A stretch of DNA of 64,000 nucleotides from Alteromonadaceae bacterium. GTDB taxonomy: Bacteria; Pseudomonadota; Gammaproteobacteria; Enterobacterales; Alteromonadaceae. The DNA is taken from the NCBI GenBank assembly GCA_014872785.1, contig WKFJ01000040.1, positions 1 to 64,000 of the forward strand. The letters run 5' to 3'. Positions 11,808 through 25,480 of this stretch are shown here, one piece after another. A program made the position numbers and the translations under genes. Positions within the stretch are counted from its first letter, which is position 1. Every line of letters begins with the position of its first letter. The notes beneath the pieces were generated by a model that was given only the letters and a program-made list of their open reading frames with translations, searched no databases and was not told the DNA's origin.

Positions 11808-12467
11808 GTGAATCAACAAGAAATCGACGCCCTCAGCCAAACGCAAGTATCTAACCTTGCCAGAGTGCTCTATTGTCTCGGTTTGCGACCACATATCGAT
11901 GCAATGACAGGTTATACCTGTGCTTTAAACTACAAACACCTTACAACTTTACTTACTGATAAACACCAAGTCGTAGAACTCGGTAGAGATATTAATCTTC
12001 TGCTCGAGGAACTATTTGAAGCAGGACTAATCAGTAGTAAAGATAGTGTCGATTTTTCAGATTCTCTAAGCGGCAAACGATTTGTTTTGCCTCTTGCCAT
12101 AGTGCAAACAGACGTTGAGAGGGATATTCACAGTCAAACCTTCGCTCTTCACCAGGATTGGGTACCAAGAACCGAAACATTCAGCGAAATTTGCCAACTC
12201 GTTGGACTTATCAAAAAAGATTTTGATAAGAATGAGCTAGGCGAATTTATCGCTTATTGGCGAGGACGACCACATAACCAATTTAGCGAGTACCAATGGC
12301 ATCAAAAATTTGTCTCGCATTTGAAAAACAACCGTAAGGTTTTGGGTTATAATGCAACCCAAAGTATTGGCTACCAGCAAATAGATAAGCAGCCAGAAGT
12401 CGTATTAAGTGATAGCGCAAAAGAACTGATAGAAAAATACCATGGAAAGCCTACAGGAAAAGATTAA
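11808..12467 (+). CDS. dnaT: Primosomal protein DnaT-like
   Basis: Primosome component that helps deliver the DnaB helicase with PriA, PriB and DnaC. It has 219 residues and a GTG start. The C-terminal half fits the DnaT DNA-binding domain: HQDWVPRTETFSEICQLVGL, then ELGEFIAYWRGRPHNQFSEYQWHQKFVSHL, against MYPDWQPDADF and ELASFIAYW with VQWQQKLARSL in E. coli. The N-terminal part (1-105) is less conserved and may be a winged-helix or oligomerisation domain. Its end overlaps dnaC by 26 bp, as expected for partners made together. The DnaT call is from motif comparison by eye. Confidence 0.82.
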   Translation: MNQQEIDALSQTQVSNLARVLYCLGLRPHIDAMTGYTCALNYKHLTTLLTDKHQVVELGRDINLLLEELFEAGLISSKDSVDFSDSLSGKRFVLPLAIVQTDVERDIHSQTFALHQDWVPRTETFSEICQLVGLIKKDFDKNELGEFIAYWRGRPHNQFSEYQWHQKFVSHLKNNRKVLGYNATQSIGYQQIDKQPEVVLSDSAKELIEKYHGKPTGKD

Positions 12468-13254
12468 AAAATTAGGTCGGACAATTGGTAAATCGGAAAC
12501 GACAGAGCCCGTTACCGACTATCAAACCATGCGCAAAATATACGAACTACAAGCTAATCAAGACGTAAGGCAGTTACAGCATCTGAGCAAACAGGAGCGG
12601 ATTGCTAAAATTCACGGACGCTCCGACCTCAATCCAAAATGGGTTTTTGATAACATCCAAATGGACAGCCCTGACGTGGTAGAGGCCGTGAGCATTGCTA
12701 AAAGCTTCATTGCTGCGCACCAAGATATCAACTGGCGCAATAGTGGTGCCCATATGATGTTGTTCTACGGTGACTACGGACGCGGTAAATCACATATTGC
12801 AGGTGCAATTGCTCACGAACTTATTAATAAGCTTGAAATATCAGTGCTGTACCGACAACTGTCTACCCTACTTGAAATGCGTTTCTTTTCTTATGATTTT
12901 GGCGCAACAGATAATATTGGTGAAAAGTTCCGAGAGATTAACCAAGAGTTAATGGAAGTCGATTTATTAATATTGGACGAAGTCTGCGTCAACGAAACCC
13001 AGTTAAAGAAAAACGCACAAAGCTGGTTAGGTAATCTGTTACGTCAACGCAAAGTAAACAACAAAAACTGCATACTTATCACCAATCACGAGCTTCCTCA
13101 GCTTTACAATGCGCTTGGTGATTACTGTTTCGAATCTATCAAAGAATATGACACTTACAAGGTTAAATTTTCCGGGAACAGTCGTCGTACTGAGTTACTT
13201 GAAGACTACGAAATAAAAACCTCTTCAGGATACACTCCTAATCAAGTTAAATAA
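12442..13254 (+). CDS. dnaC: DnaC-like helicase loader ATPase
   Basis: AAA+ ATPase of the DnaC/IstB type that loads DnaB onto single-stranded DNA. It has 270 residues (E. coli 245). Walker A is GDYGRGKSH near residue 113 and Walker B is VDLLILDEVCVNE near 176. Sensor I is ITNHE. The N-terminal helicase-binding region includes HGRSDLNPKWVFDNI. The C-terminal YCFESIKEYDTYKVKFSG corresponds to the DnaC arginine-finger/sensor II stretch (VMDRMRLGNSLWVIFNWDSYR). It is translationally overlapped with dnaT and ends right at the origin region. Confidence 0.88.
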   Translation: MESLQEKIKKLGRTIGKSETTEPVTDYQTMRKIYELQANQDVRQLQHLSKQERIAKIHGRSDLNPKWVFDNIQMDSPDVVEAVSIAKSFIAAHQDINWRNSGAHMMLFYGDYGRGKSHIAGAIAHELINKLEISVLYRQLSTLLEMRFFSYDFGATDNIGEKFREINQELMEVDLLILDEVCVNETQLKKNAQSWLGNLLRQRKVNNKNCILITNHELPQLYNALGDYCFESIKEYDTYKVKFSGNSRRTELLEDYEIKTSSGYTPNQVK

Positions 13255-13833
13255 GGCCTCTTTCAGCAATTCGCACAGCTGAAAACACCTTGATAATATT
13301 CACAATATCCTCACTATTTCTTCTCTAAATTGGCTATTCTCAATTACTATTTTTGATTTTGATGCAGCTTTACAACTTTATGTTCCGATCTTATCTACAG
13401 TACTCGATAAACCACTAAATAAGCGCTAGCGTCACTTTGCAACAACTTATACACAGTTAAGTAGCAATTTCCCCACAACTGTTGATAAGTCTTGCTATAA
13501 ACTAGTTAAAAGCCACTTTTACACCTGTTGACAAAAATTTTGCGATCTCAGGGTGTGGATAAATAACTTAGTTATGCAATAGTTTTACAAGGATAAGAAG
13601 TAACTTTTTAACAACTTAGTTTTACTTTAAATTATTGTTTTAATTGAATAAAACCAACTTATTCACAGATTTTTTTTGCTTAATAATAAAAATAATAAAA
13701 GATCTCTATATAAAGACTATATTAATAACGCACATGATTTTCTGATACTGCATAAAAAATAGCCATTTCCTTAAGAACATTTTCACTATAGAATATGCGC
13801 CCTTTTTCAAAAGCTGCGTTGGAAAAATAACTA
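13255..13833. other. oriC: Chromosomal replication origin region (oriC), E. coli-like mioC-mnmG type
   Basis: This 579-bp AT-rich region has no gene and lies between the mioC-dnaT-dnaC run and mnmG. DnaA-box-like sequences are TTATCTACA (13391-13399), TTATACACA (13447-13455), TGTTGATAA (13480-13488), perfect TGTGGATAA (13554-13562) and TTATTCACA (13659-13667). After the last box comes an AT-rich stretch ending AGATCTCTATATAAAG, which resembles the E. coli R1 box followed by its 13-mer unwinding element. Only three GATC sites were found (13387, 13544, 13701), far fewer than the eleven in E. coli oriC. Confidence 0.85.
13668..13720. other. Probable DNA unwinding element of oriC
   Basis: The stretch is almost pure A/T beside the DnaA box at 13659-13667 and contains AGATCTCTATATAAAG. 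E. coli has a GATCT-containing AT-rich 13-mer array at the same place relative to its R1 box. The role is inferred from position and composition. Confidence 0.65.
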
Positions 13834-15723
13834 ATGATTTTCGAACAACAATATGACGTGATAGTAATTGGTGGCGGACATGCTGGTACCGAAGCCGCAT
13901 TAGCTTCTGCTCGTATGGGCTCACAAACACTATTGTTAACCCAAAATGTCGAAACGTTAGGTCAAATGTCCTGTAATCCAGCAATCGGTGGTATTGGAAA
14001 AGGACATCTCGTAAAAGAAATTGATGCGCTTGGTGGTGTCATGGCAACTGCTATCGACCACGCAGGTATCCAATTTAGAACCTTAAATGCAAGTAAAGGC
14101 CCAGCCGTTAGAGCAACACGTGCACAAGCAGACCGTGCGCTATACAGAAGTTTTGTGCGCAATGCTCTTGAACAACAGCCAAATCTGACAATTTTTCAAC
14201 AGACATGTGACGACCTAATCGTTGAACAAAACAGAGTGACCGGGGTTGTTACTCAAATGGGCGTGAAGTTTAAAGCTCACACTGTCGTGCTTACTGTTGG
14301 AACGTTTCTTGGTGGCTTAATACATATTGGTCTTGAAAATTACCAAGGCGGGCGAGCCGGAGATGCACCTTCAAATGCACTGGCTAAACGTCTGCGTGAA
14401 CTCCCCTTCAGAGTGGATAGGTTAAAAACGGGTACACCGGCAAGATTGGATGCCAGAACATTAGATTTCTCGGTAATGCAGGAACAGCCAGGTGACGACC
14501 CAGTTCCAACCTTTTCATTTATGGGGAATCGTTCGCAGCATCCTCGACAAATTCCTTGCTACATTACTCATACCAATGAAAAGACGCATGAGATTATTCG
14601 AGGTGGTTTAGATAGATCGCCCATGTATACGGGTGTTATTGAGGGAATTGGTCCGCGTTATTGTCCTTCAATTGAAGACAAAGTCATGCGCTTTGCCGAT
14701 AAAAATACCCATCAAATTTTTGTAGAACCAGAGGGATTAAACAGCATTGAAGTTTACCCTAATGGTATTTCAACCAGCTTGCCGTTTGATGTGCAGTTAG
14801 AATTGATTCACTCGATAAGAGGATTTGAAAATGCACATGTGGTGCGCCCTGGATATGCAATAGAGTACGACTTTTTTGATCCTAGGGATTTGAAACAAAC
14901 CCTCGAGACAAAATTTATTGAAGGGTTGTTCTTTGCAGGACAAATAAACGGAACCACGGGTTATGAAGAAGCTGGCGCTCAAGGTTTAATCGCGGGAGCC
15001 AACGCTTCGCTACAAGTACAACAAAAAGACCCGCTCATTATTCGACGTGACAATGCCTACATGGGCGTTTTGATTGATGATTTAGCTACGTTGGGCACTA
15101 AAGAGCCATATCGCATGTTTACTAGCCGTGCAGAATATCGATTGTTACTCAGAGAAGACAATGCTGATATTCGTCTAACAGAACTGGGTTGGAAGTTAGG
15201 TTTAGTTGATGAAAATCGTTGGCAAGCGTTTAACCACAAACAAGAATTAGTTGAACAGGAAAAGCAAAGACTCAGTCAAGCTTGGGTGCACCCAAAACAC
15301 GACGCGGTAGAGTCGCTTAATCCCCTACTGAAAAATCCAGTATCTAGAGAGCATTCGTTAGACGAGCTTATTCGTCGACCGGAAATGACCTATCAAAAAT
15401 TAATGGAAATTGAATCGCTGGGCCCTGCGATTAAACACGAACAAGCAGCCGAGCAGGTTGAAATACAAATCAAGTACGCGGGCTATATTGCGCGTCAACA
15501 AGATGAAATTGAACGTACAAAACGCAATGAGAACACCATACTTCCAAGCGATTTTGATTACAGTAAAATTTCTGGGCTGTCTAATGAAGTCGTGGCGAAG
15601 TTAAAAGATGCCAAACCTGAAACCTTGGGTCAGGCGTCACGTATTTCAGGGATAACACCAGCAGCGATATCGTTGCTTCTGGTATATTTGAAAAAACAAG
15701 GCATGTTAAGAAAATCGGCTTAA
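13834..15723 (+). CDS. mnmG: tRNA uridine modification enzyme MnmG (GidA)
   Basis: FAD enzyme that with MnmE adds the carboxymethylaminomethyl group to wobble uridine. It has 629 residues, the family length. The FAD site is [21 protein letters not shown] near residue 10. The family signatures [11 protein letters not shown] and [20 protein letters not shown] are intact, and a C-terminal helical MnmE-binding domain is present. It is the first gene right of oriC and its TAA overlaps the rsmG ATG by one base. Confidence 0.98.
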   Translation: MIFEQQYDVIVIGGGHAGTEAALASARMGSQTLLLTQNVETLGQMSCNPAIGGIGKGHLVKEIDALGGVMATAIDHAGIQFRTLNASKGPAVRATRAQADRALYRSFVRNALEQQPNLTIFQQTCDDLIVEQNRVTGVVTQMGVKFKAHTVVLTVGTFLGGLIHIGLENYQGGRAGDAPSNALAKRLRELPFRVDRLKTGTPARLDARTLDFSVMQEQPGDDPVPTFSFMGNRSQHPRQIPCYITHTNEKTHEIIRGGLDRSPMYTGVIEGIGPRYCPSIEDKVMRFADKNTHQIFVEPEGLNSIEVYPNGISTSLPFDVQLELIHSIRGFENAHVVRPGYAIEYDFFDPRDLKQTLETKFIEGLFFAGQINGTTGYEEAGAQGLIAGANASLQVQQKDPLIIRRDNAYMGVLIDDLATLGTKEPYRMFTSRAEYRLLLREDNADIRLTELGWKLGLVDENRWQAFNHKQELVEQEKQRLSQAWVHPKHDAVESLNPLLKNPVSREHSLDELIRRPEMTYQKLMEIESLGPAIKHEQAAEQVEIQIKYAGYIARQQDEIERTKRNENTILPSDFDYSKISGLSNEVVAKLKDAKPETLGQASRISGITPAAISLLLVYLKKQGMLRKSA

Positions 15724-16379
15724 TGAATAATAAAAACAATGTACTTGATCAGGATCTTTTCCTCAGCAAATTAGACAATGCCCTAGCAAAAACAAATTGG
15801 CAGGTAAGTGCGCCCCAAAGAAAACAGCTGATCGCGTTTTTGGCGCTCCTACATAAATGGAACAAAGCGTATAACCTAACCTCGGTTCGTGACCCAGAAG
15901 AAATGCTAAAAGTACACATTCTGGATTCGATTGCGGTTGCGCCTTTTTTAGATAAGCAAAATTACATGGATATTGGCACAGGGCCGGGCTTACCTGGTAT
16001 TCCACTGGCAATAATGCATCCTGGAAAAAACTTTGTTTTGCTTGATAGCTTGGGCAAGCGTGTGCGTTTTATGACGCAAGTTAAGCATGAACTAAAGCTG
16101 CCAAACATCGACCCTGTACAGAGTAGAGTTGAAGATTATCACCCCGCATTGCAAATTGATGGGGTATTGAGCAGAGCGTTCGCTTCTTTAAAAGATATGT
16201 TGCACTGGTGCCAACATCTGGTAGATTCTCAAGGTGCGTTTTTGGCACTCAAAGGCCAATACCCGGAACAAGAAATTGCAGATTTGCCTGAAGGCTTTAA
16301 AATAACAAACTGCGACGAAATTCAGGTTCCTGGTTTGAACGCAGAACGTCACATCATAACATTAACGAAAACTCATTAA
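15723..16379 (+). CDS. rsmG: 16S rRNA (guanine-527-N7)-methyltransferase RsmG
   Basis: SAM-dependent methyltransferase that makes m7G527 in 16S rRNA. It has 218 residues. The SAM-binding motif is [17 protein letters not shown] near residue 80, preceded by the family motif [14 protein letters not shown] near 50 and HILDSIAV. The start ATG shares its A with the mnmG stop. The order mnmG-rsmG-parA-parB is the conserved origin-proximal order. Confidence 0.97.
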   Translation: MNNKNNVLDQDLFLSKLDNALAKTNWQVSAPQRKQLIAFLALLHKWNKAYNLTSVRDPEEMLKVHILDSIAVAPFLDKQNYMDIGTGPGLPGIPLAIMHPGKNFVLLDSLGKRVRFMTQVKHELKLPNIDPVQSRVEDYHPALQIDGVLSRAFASLKDMLHWCQHLVDSQGAFLALKGQYPEQEIADLPEGFKITNCDEIQVPGLNAERHIITLTKTH

Positions 16380-16393
16380 TTGGAAGGCCTACT

Positions 16394-17161
16394 TTGGGAA
16401 AGGTAATCGCGATCGCCAATCAAAAAGGTGGCGTAGGGAAAACTACGACTGCAGTTAATGTTGCAGCGTCAATGGCGGCAACTAAACGCAAAGTTTTGCT
16501 CATAGATTTGGATCCTCAGGGCAACGCTACCATGGGTAGTGGCGTAGACAAATACGATGTTGAAAACACCGCATACGAGTTGTTAATCGAAGAAAAGCCG
16601 GTGCAAGATGTCATCGTTGAAGCGACGACGGGTAAATATCACTTAGTTGCTTCTAATGGCGATGTAACCGCGGCAGAAATAAAATTAATGGAAGTCTTTG
16701 CGCGAGAGTTGCGTTTGCGCAATGCATTGCAACCGGTTCGAGACGAATACGATTTTATATTCATAGATTGTCCACCGTCATTGAGTCAGCTTACGGTTAA
16801 TGCTATGGCAGCTGCAGATTCAGTGCTGGTGCCTATGCAATGCGAATACTACGCGCTAGAAGGATTGACTGCCCTGCTCGATACTATTCAAAAACTCGCT
16901 TCAGTGGTTAACCCAGACCTGCGTATAGAGGGTGTGCTTAGAACGATGTACGACCCGAGAAATCGTTTGGCCAACGACGTTTCTGAGCAGTTGAAACGTC
17001 ATTTTGGCGACCAAGTATATCGAACAGTTATTCCGCGCAACGTGCGCTTAGCAGAGGCGCCAAGTTTTGGTGCACCTGCAATGTATTATGAAAAATCATC
17101 TACAGGTGCAAAAGCATACCTTGCACTTGCTGGCGAAATCTTACGTCGTGGTAAAAAATAA
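16394..17161 (+). CDS. parA: Chromosome partitioning ATPase ParA (Soj)
   Basis: Deviant Walker-type ATPase that moves ParB-parS complexes. It has 255 residues. ANQKGGVGKTTTAVNV at about 8-23 is the P-loop with the signature lysine, DLDPQGNATMGSG near 40 follows, and FIDCPPSLSQLTVNAM is near 125. It starts with TTG, with GGAAGG 6-11 bp upstream, and no better in-frame ATG precedes the P-loop. It has no N-terminal HTH, so it is a chromosomal (type Ib-like) ParA. Confidence 0.96.
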   Translation: MGKVIAIANQKGGVGKTTTAVNVAASMAATKRKVLLIDLDPQGNATMGSGVDKYDVENTAYELLIEEKPVQDVIVEATTGKYHLVASNGDVTAAEIKLMEVFARELRLRNALQPVRDEYDFIFIDCPPSLSQLTVNAMAAADSVLVPMQCEYYALEGLTALLDTIQKLASVVNPDLRIEGVLRTMYDPRNRLANDVSEQLKRHFGDQVYRTVIPRNVRLAEAPSFGAPAMYYEKSSTGAKAYLALAGEILRRGKK

Positions 17162-17209
17162 GAGACTAGACGTTTATCGCTCATTCAATAAAAAGGTAAC
17201 GGGAATATT

Positions 17210-18106
17210 ATGTCTGCGAAAAAAAGAGGCTTAGGTCGAGGTTTAGATGCACTATTAGCGACCAGTCAGCGTCCTAATGAAGCCAGTGCTGCCGATTTAG
17301 CCGAGTCTGTGGTACCTCACGACAAGAGCGAACTTCAAAAACTGCCAATTGAATTTTTGCAGCCAGGTCGTTACCAACCAAGAAAAGACATGTCTCCTGA
17401 GGCATTGGAAGAGCTAGCTTCATCAATTCGTTCGCAAGGGATTATTCAGCCAATTGTGGTTAGGCAGCTGGCTGAAGAAAAATACGAAATTATCGCTGGT
17501 GAACGTCGCTGGCGTGCTGCTCAATTGGCGGAGCTCGATGTGGTACCTTGTTTGGTTAAGGATGTACCTGATGAAGTGGCTGTAGCGATAGCGCTAATCG
17601 AGAACATTCAACGTGAAGACCTCAACGCCATGGAAGAAGCTCAAGCGTTGGAAAGACTCATTTCGGAATTTGAATTAACCCACCAAGAAGTTGCCGAAGC
17701 CGTTGGTAAATCGCGTACCACTGTGACTAATTTACTGCGCCTTAACAATTTGAATGACGACGTGAAAAAGTTACTGGAATACGGTGACATAGAAATGGGT
17801 CATGCTCGTGCTTTGCTTTCGCTCGAAGGTGAACAACAAAGCGAAGCGGCTCAAACCGTTGCCAATAAAGGTATGACGGTACGCGACGCAGAAAATTTAG
17901 TGCGCAAAATCATGCAACCTGCCCCAGAAGTAAAAGCGGCTGAACCGGATCCAGACGTAAAAAATCTTGAAACACGACTTTCTGAGAACTTAGGCACTGC
18001 CGTTAGTATCAATCACAACGCCAAAGGCAAAGGAAAAGTGGTAATTAACTTTGCATCTTTGGATCAATTAGACGGCATTCTTGCACAAATTGATAAAACG
18101 CAATAA
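17210..18106 (+). CDS. parB: Chromosome partitioning protein ParB (Spo0J)
   Basis: DNA-binding CTPase-type partition protein of 298 residues. The N-terminus KKRGLGRGLDALL is typical. The ParB/sulfiredoxin fold carries QPGRYQPRKDM, the GERRWRAAQLA box near 103 and ENIQREDLNAMEEA. The HTH is near 165 (TNLLRLNNLNDDV region) and a C-terminal dimerisation domain follows. It lies 48 bp after parA. Its targets are probably the two parS-like sites inside recF. Confidence 0.97.
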   Translation: MSAKKRGLGRGLDALLATSQRPNEASAADLAESVVPHDKSELQKLPIEFLQPGRYQPRKDMSPEALEELASSIRSQGIIQPIVVRQLAEEKYEIIAGERRWRAAQLAELDVVPCLVKDVPDEVAVAIALIENIQREDLNAMEEAQALERLISEFELTHQEVAEAVGKSRTTVTNLLRLNNLNDDVKKLLEYGDIEMGHARALLSLEGEQQSEAAQTVANKGMTVRDAENLVRKIMQPAPEVKAAEPDPDVKNLETRLSENLGTAVSINHNAKGKGKVVINFASLDQLDGILAQIDKTQ

Positions 18107-18173
18107 AGCGGTCCTCATAACCCCACGACTTGTAGGGTAAAGTTTACGAAACAGCGCTAAAAGCCCGTTTTAG

Positions 18174-18201
18174 TTGAAAATGAATTGTAAACAAGTATAA
18201 T
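18174..18201 (+). promoter_or_regulatory. Probable sigma-70 promoter of the atp operon
   Basis: TTGAAA (18174-18179) and TATAAT (18196-18201) are separated by 16 bp, about 50 bp upstream of atpI. No other match of this quality was seen in the parB-atpI spacer. Confidence 0.7.
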
Positions 18202-18251
18202 TTTGGCGCTTTTAGTTTCAGTATAGTGACCAAAAGAGGAACAAAACGCTT

Positions 18252-18647
18252 TTGCAACTGGTAAGATCAGGTATAAAACTCGCGGAAAAAATGCTTATTT
18301 CGCAGGTCGTTCTTACAGTTATAGTAGCGTCGCTGTTTTTTCTCGTTTTTGATCTATCCAAAGCCCTCTCCGTAGCTATAGGTGGGACTGTCAGCGTGCT
18401 TACCAATGCTATTTATGCCTTCTTTACTTTTAGGATTTCAGGCGGCAGTAAATACCAGTTGGTATACAGAAATATTAAGAGTGGTAGAAAAGCCAAATTG
18501 TCGCTGACAATTATTTTGATGCTTATTTTTTTCCAGATACCACAAATTGAAAAGTTAGAACTAGTTTTAGGGTTTTGCATCGCCGTGTTAGTGCAGTACC
18601 CAGTATCGTATTTTTGCCATCGTGCACAACAGCGTGCGCGAAGCTAG
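18252..18647 (+). CDS. atpI: ATP synthase protein I
   Basis: Small membrane protein (131 residues) that leads proteobacterial atp operons and assists c-ring assembly or ion supply. Four hydrophobic segments are visible (about 14-33, 37-58, 75-93, 97-115). The start used is TTG with a GAGGA about 11 bp upstream; an ATG at 18291 is an alternative that would shorten the N-terminus by 13 residues. AtpI proteins diverge strongly, so the call leans on position and topology. Confidence 0.85.
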   Translation: MQLVRSGIKLAEKMLISQVVLTVIVASLFFLVFDLSKALSVAIGGTVSVLTNAIYAFFTFRISGGSKYQLVYRNIKSGRKAKLSLTIILMLIFFQIPQIEKLELVLGFCIAVLVQYPVSYFCHRAQQRARS

Positions 18648-18666
18648 ACAGATTTTTAAACTTTAA

Positions 18667-19521
<855 letters not shown>

Positions 19522-19561
19522 TTAGGACACGCTGAGTTTTAGCGTACGTATTGGATTCAAC

Positions 19562-19581
19562 TGTGCTGTGAGAACAGCACA
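19562..19581 (+). other. Intercistronic hairpin between atpB and atpE
   Basis: TGTGCTGT and ACAGCACA form an 8-bp perfect stem with a GAGA loop. It is not followed by a U tract, so it is unlikely to be a terminator. An A/U-rich leader follows directly before atpE, which must be translated more than its neighbours; the pair may shape mRNA stability or translation there. Confidence 0.6.
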
Positions 19582-19620
19582 ACAATTTTAAACATTAACT
19601 TAACTTTAAAAGGTAATTAA

Positions 19621-19869
<249 letters not shown>

Positions 19870-19910
19870 TAGATACGCCAGTAATTTAAACGAACAGAGG
19901 AGATGCGGTT

Positions 19911-20381
19911 GTGGATATCAACGCGACTCTAATAGGGCAATCAGTCGCCTTCGCAGTATTCGTACTTTTTTGTATGAAATACGTATGGCCACCACTAATT
20001 GGTGCCATTGAAGAAAGACAGAAAAAAATTGCTGATGGTCTTGCTGCTTCTGATAGAGCAGAAAAAGATCTTGAGTTGGCTCAAAAAAGAGCATCTGAGC
20101 ATTTAAAAGAAGCAAAGCAACAAGCAGCTGAAATTATCGAGCAAGCTAAGCGTCGCGCGAATCAAATCGTGGATGAGGAAACTCAACGCGGTCATGATGA
20201 GCGTGCGAAGATCTTGCAACAAGGTAAAGCAGAAGTTGAAGCTGAGCGTAACCGCGTAAAAGAAGAATTGCGTAAGCAGGGGGCTACTTTATCTGTTGTT
20301 GGCGCAGAAAAAATTCTTGGTCGCGAAATTGATGCAGCAGCGCACAGCGACATAGTTGAAAAACTTGTCACTGAACTATAA
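19911..20381 (+). CDS. atpF: ATP synthase F0 subunit b
   Basis: Peripheral-stalk subunit with 156 residues: one N-terminal membrane helix (about 7-25) and a long charged coiled coil. It starts with GTG preceded by AGAGGAGATGC, a strong Shine-Dalgarno. The sequence [20 protein letters not shown] matches gammaproteobacterial b subunits. It lies between atpE and atpH in the standard order. Confidence 0.97.
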   Translation: MDINATLIGQSVAFAVFVLFCMKYVWPPLIGAIEERQKKIADGLAASDRAEKDLELAQKRASEHLKEAKQQAAEIIEQAKRRANQIVDEETQRGHDERAKILQQGKAEVEAERNRVKEELRKQGATLSVVGAEKILGREIDAAAHSDIVEKLVTEL

Positions 20382-20394
20382 GAGGTAGAGCGAA

Positions 20395-20928
20395 ATGTCT
20401 GAATTGACTACAGTTGCTCGCCCATACGCAAAAGCTGCATTTGATTACGCTGTTGAAAATCAAGCCGTTGATCAATGGCTTGATATGCTGCTGTTCGCCG
20501 CGGAAGTTTCTAAGAACGACGCAGTTGAATCTTTGGTTACAGGCTCTTTGGCCGCCGAAGCTTTGTCTGACGTATTCATCAAAATTTGCGGTGAACAATT
20601 AAATGAACAGGGTCAAAACTTTATTAAAGTTTTGGTCGAAAATAAGCGCTTACAGGCTTTACCTGAAATACTGAATTTATTTAACGATTTGAAAGCAGAG
20701 TACGACAAAGAAGTGGATGTAGATTTAACTTCTGCGACTGATTTGTCTTCGGCTCAGCAAAATGAAATTAGTGTTTCTTTGGAAAAACGCCTGTCACGAA
20801 AAGTTAAGCTGAATTGTAACGTGGATCCTGAACTAGTTGCCGGTTTCGTAGTGAAAGCGGGCGACACTGTTATTGACGGTTCCGTAAGAAGTAAACTCAA
20901 CCGTCTAGCCGACGCGTTACAAGCATAA
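20395..20928 (+). CDS. atpH: ATP synthase F1 subunit delta
   Basis: Delta subunit joining the b stalk to the top of the F1 head. It has 177 residues, starting [19 protein letters not shown]. The C-terminal signature [22 protein letters not shown] is intact. It lies 13 bp after atpF and 14 bp before atpA. Confidence 0.97.
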   Translation: MSELTTVARPYAKAAFDYAVENQAVDQWLDMLLFAAEVSKNDAVESLVTGSLAAEALSDVFIKICGEQLNEQGQNFIKVLVENKRLQALPEILNLFNDLKAEYDKEVDVDLTSATDLSSAQQNEISVSLEKRLSRKVKLNCNVDPELVAGFVVKAGDTVIDGSVRSKLNRLADALQA

Positions 20929-20942
20929 CGGGGAACAAGGGC

Positions 20943-22484
<1,542 letters not shown>

Positions 22485-22488
22485 TGCC

Positions 22489-22508
22489 CAGTGCCCTCAC
22501 GGGCACTG
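22489..22508 (+). other. Intercistronic hairpin between atpA and atpG
   Basis: CAGTGCCC and GGGCACTG form a perfect 8-bp stem with a TCAC loop, 5 bp after the atpA stop. It lacks a U tract. It is more likely an RNA-stability or processing element within the operon than a terminator. Confidence 0.6.
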
Positions 22509-22531
22509 AGTTGTAATCATAGGAGACAAAG

Positions 22532-23398
22532 ATGGCTATCGGTAAAGAGATAAAAGGCAAAATAGGCAGCATCAAAAATACGCAGAAAATCACCAGTGCA
22601 ATGGAGATGGTTGCTGCGTCTAAGATGAAAAAAGCGCAAGACAGAATGTCTGCTAGCCGTCCTTACGCAGCGAGTATTCGTCGCGTAATTGGCCACATTG
22701 CTCGCGGTAGTCTCGATTATAAGCACCCGTTCTTAGAAGAACGCGCTGATGTTAAACGCGTTGGTTATATTGTTATCTCTACAGACCGCGGTCTGTGTGG
22801 TGGCTTAAATACCAATGAATTTAAAGAAGTCAGCAAGTCTGTTAAGCAGTGGCAGGACAAAGGTGTTGAAGTCGACTTTGCAGCATTGGGCTCGAAAGCC
22901 TGTGCTTTTTTTAATCGTTTTGGTGGTAGTGTTTTAGCTGCCGAATCTGGATTGGGCGAAGCGCCTACTTCTAGTGATGTGGTTGGACTGGTTAAGGTTA
23001 TGTTGGACGCCTACAGCAATGGCGAACTCGACCGCGTGTATTTGGTACACAACAAGTTCGAAAATACCATGTCGCAGGTTCCAGTAATTGATCAGTTACT
23101 ACCTTTGCCAAAATCTGAAGAAGATGAAGATTTAGCCCACCTTTGGGATTACATCTACGAGCCGGATCCACAACCTTTGTTGGATACACTATTAACTCGT
23201 TATGTTGAATCTCAGGTATATCAAGGTGTTGTTGAAAACGCTGCGTCTGAACAAGCTGCCCGTATGGTAGCGATGAAGGCAGCAACAGATAACGCCGGTA
23301 ATTTAATCGACGAATTACAATTGATATATAACAAGGCACGTCAAGCAGCGATTACGCAAGAAATCAGCGAAATCGTTGGCGGCGCTGCTGCGGTGTAG
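22532..23398 (+). CDS. atpG: ATP synthase F1 subunit gamma
   Basis: Central rotor shaft, 288 residues. The N-terminal helix ([35 protein letters not shown]) and the C-terminal helix ([21 protein letters not shown]) form the coiled coil inserted in the alpha/beta ring. The GLCGGLN motif is present near residue 88. It has a GGAGAC Shine-Dalgarno. Confidence 0.98.
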   Translation: MAIGKEIKGKIGSIKNTQKITSAMEMVAASKMKKAQDRMSASRPYAASIRRVIGHIARGSLDYKHPFLEERADVKRVGYIVISTDRGLCGGLNTNEFKEVSKSVKQWQDKGVEVDFAALGSKACAFFNRFGGSVLAAESGLGEAPTSSDVVGLVKVMLDAYSNGELDRVYLVHNKFENTMSQVPVIDQLLPLPKSEEDEDLAHLWDYIYEPDPQPLLDTLLTRYVESQVYQGVVENAASEQAARMVAMKAATDNAGNLIDELQLIYNKARQAAITQEISEIVGGAAAV

Positions 23399-23420
23399 GC
23401 AAAGGTTTATACAAATTTGA

Positions 23421-24815
<1,395 letters not shown>

Positions 24816-24820
24816 TCTTT

Positions 24821-24847
24821 TTGGGGCTAGCAAATTGTTAGTCCCAA
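24821..24847 (+). other. Intercistronic hairpin between atpD and atpC
   Basis: TTGGGGCTAGC and GTTAGTCCCAA pair, with one G-U and one mismatch, around a short A/T loop, 5 bp after the atpD stop. As in the other two atp hairpins there is no U tract downstream. It may tune atpC expression or protect the message. Confidence 0.55.
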
Positions 24848-24875
24848 TACCGGGTTCCACCTCTAGGAGGGTGAT

Positions 24876-25292
24876 ATGGCAGCAATGACAACACACTTGG
24901 ACGTAGTAAGCGCCGAAGAGAGTTTATTCTCTGGTCGCGTTGAAGCTATCCAGGTTACCGGTAGCGAAGGTGAACTAGGTATTCATCCTGGTCACGCGCC
25001 TTTGATTACCGCATTACAACCCGGCATGGTTCGTTTCGTTAAACAGCACGGCGATGAAGAGTTTATCTACATCAACGGTGGCATGTTGGAAATCCAACCT
25101 GGTATCGTTACTGTGCTAGCTGACACTGCTATCCGTGGTGAAGAGCTGGACGAGCAAGCTGCACAAGACGCAATTCGTCGTGCAGAAGAGAACATTGCTA
25201 ATCCGGGTGCTGACTTTGATTACGCTGAAGCCGCTAGAGAAATGGCTGAAGCAATCGCGCAATTACGAATTGTTCAAAAATTGCGTAAGTAA
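24876..25292 (+). CDS. atpC: ATP synthase F1 subunit epsilon
   Basis: Rotor subunit that couples gamma to the c-ring and inhibits hydrolysis. It has 138 residues: an N-terminal beta-sandwich ([34 protein letters not shown]) and a C-terminal two-helix arm (about 90-138). AGGAGGGTGAT precedes the ATG. It is the last gene of the atp operon, followed by a terminator. Confidence 0.97.
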   Translation: MAAMTTHLDVVSAEESLFSGRVEAIQVTGSEGELGIHPGHAPLITALQPGMVRFVKQHGDEEFIYINGGMLEIQPGIVTVLADTAIRGEELDEQAAQDAIRRAEENIANPGADFDYAEAAREMAEAIAQLRIVQKLRK

Positions 25293-25315
25293 TTTAGGTC
25301 GAATTCAAAGTATAA

Positions 25316-25343
25316 AAAACCCAGCATTGAGCTGGGTTTTTTT
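25316..25343 (+). terminator. Rho-independent terminator of the atp operon
   Basis: AAACCCAGC and GCTGGGTTT form a stem with loop ATTGA, followed by seven T residues, 24 bp after atpC. Confidence 0.92.
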
Positions 25344-25480
25344 ATGCTTAAGATACTCAAATTAAACAGTCCTTTTGTGAAAAAATATGTCCTTCTATTG
25401 CAATTTGATATCTGCCTGACATAGTTGTTCCGATCTAAAAACAAAAATAATTTCATAATAAACAACGATAGGAACGCACA

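Noticed and set aside
18121-18140. CCCC...TAGGG stretch after parB as a terminator
   Set aside because: The arms pair poorly and no T run follows.
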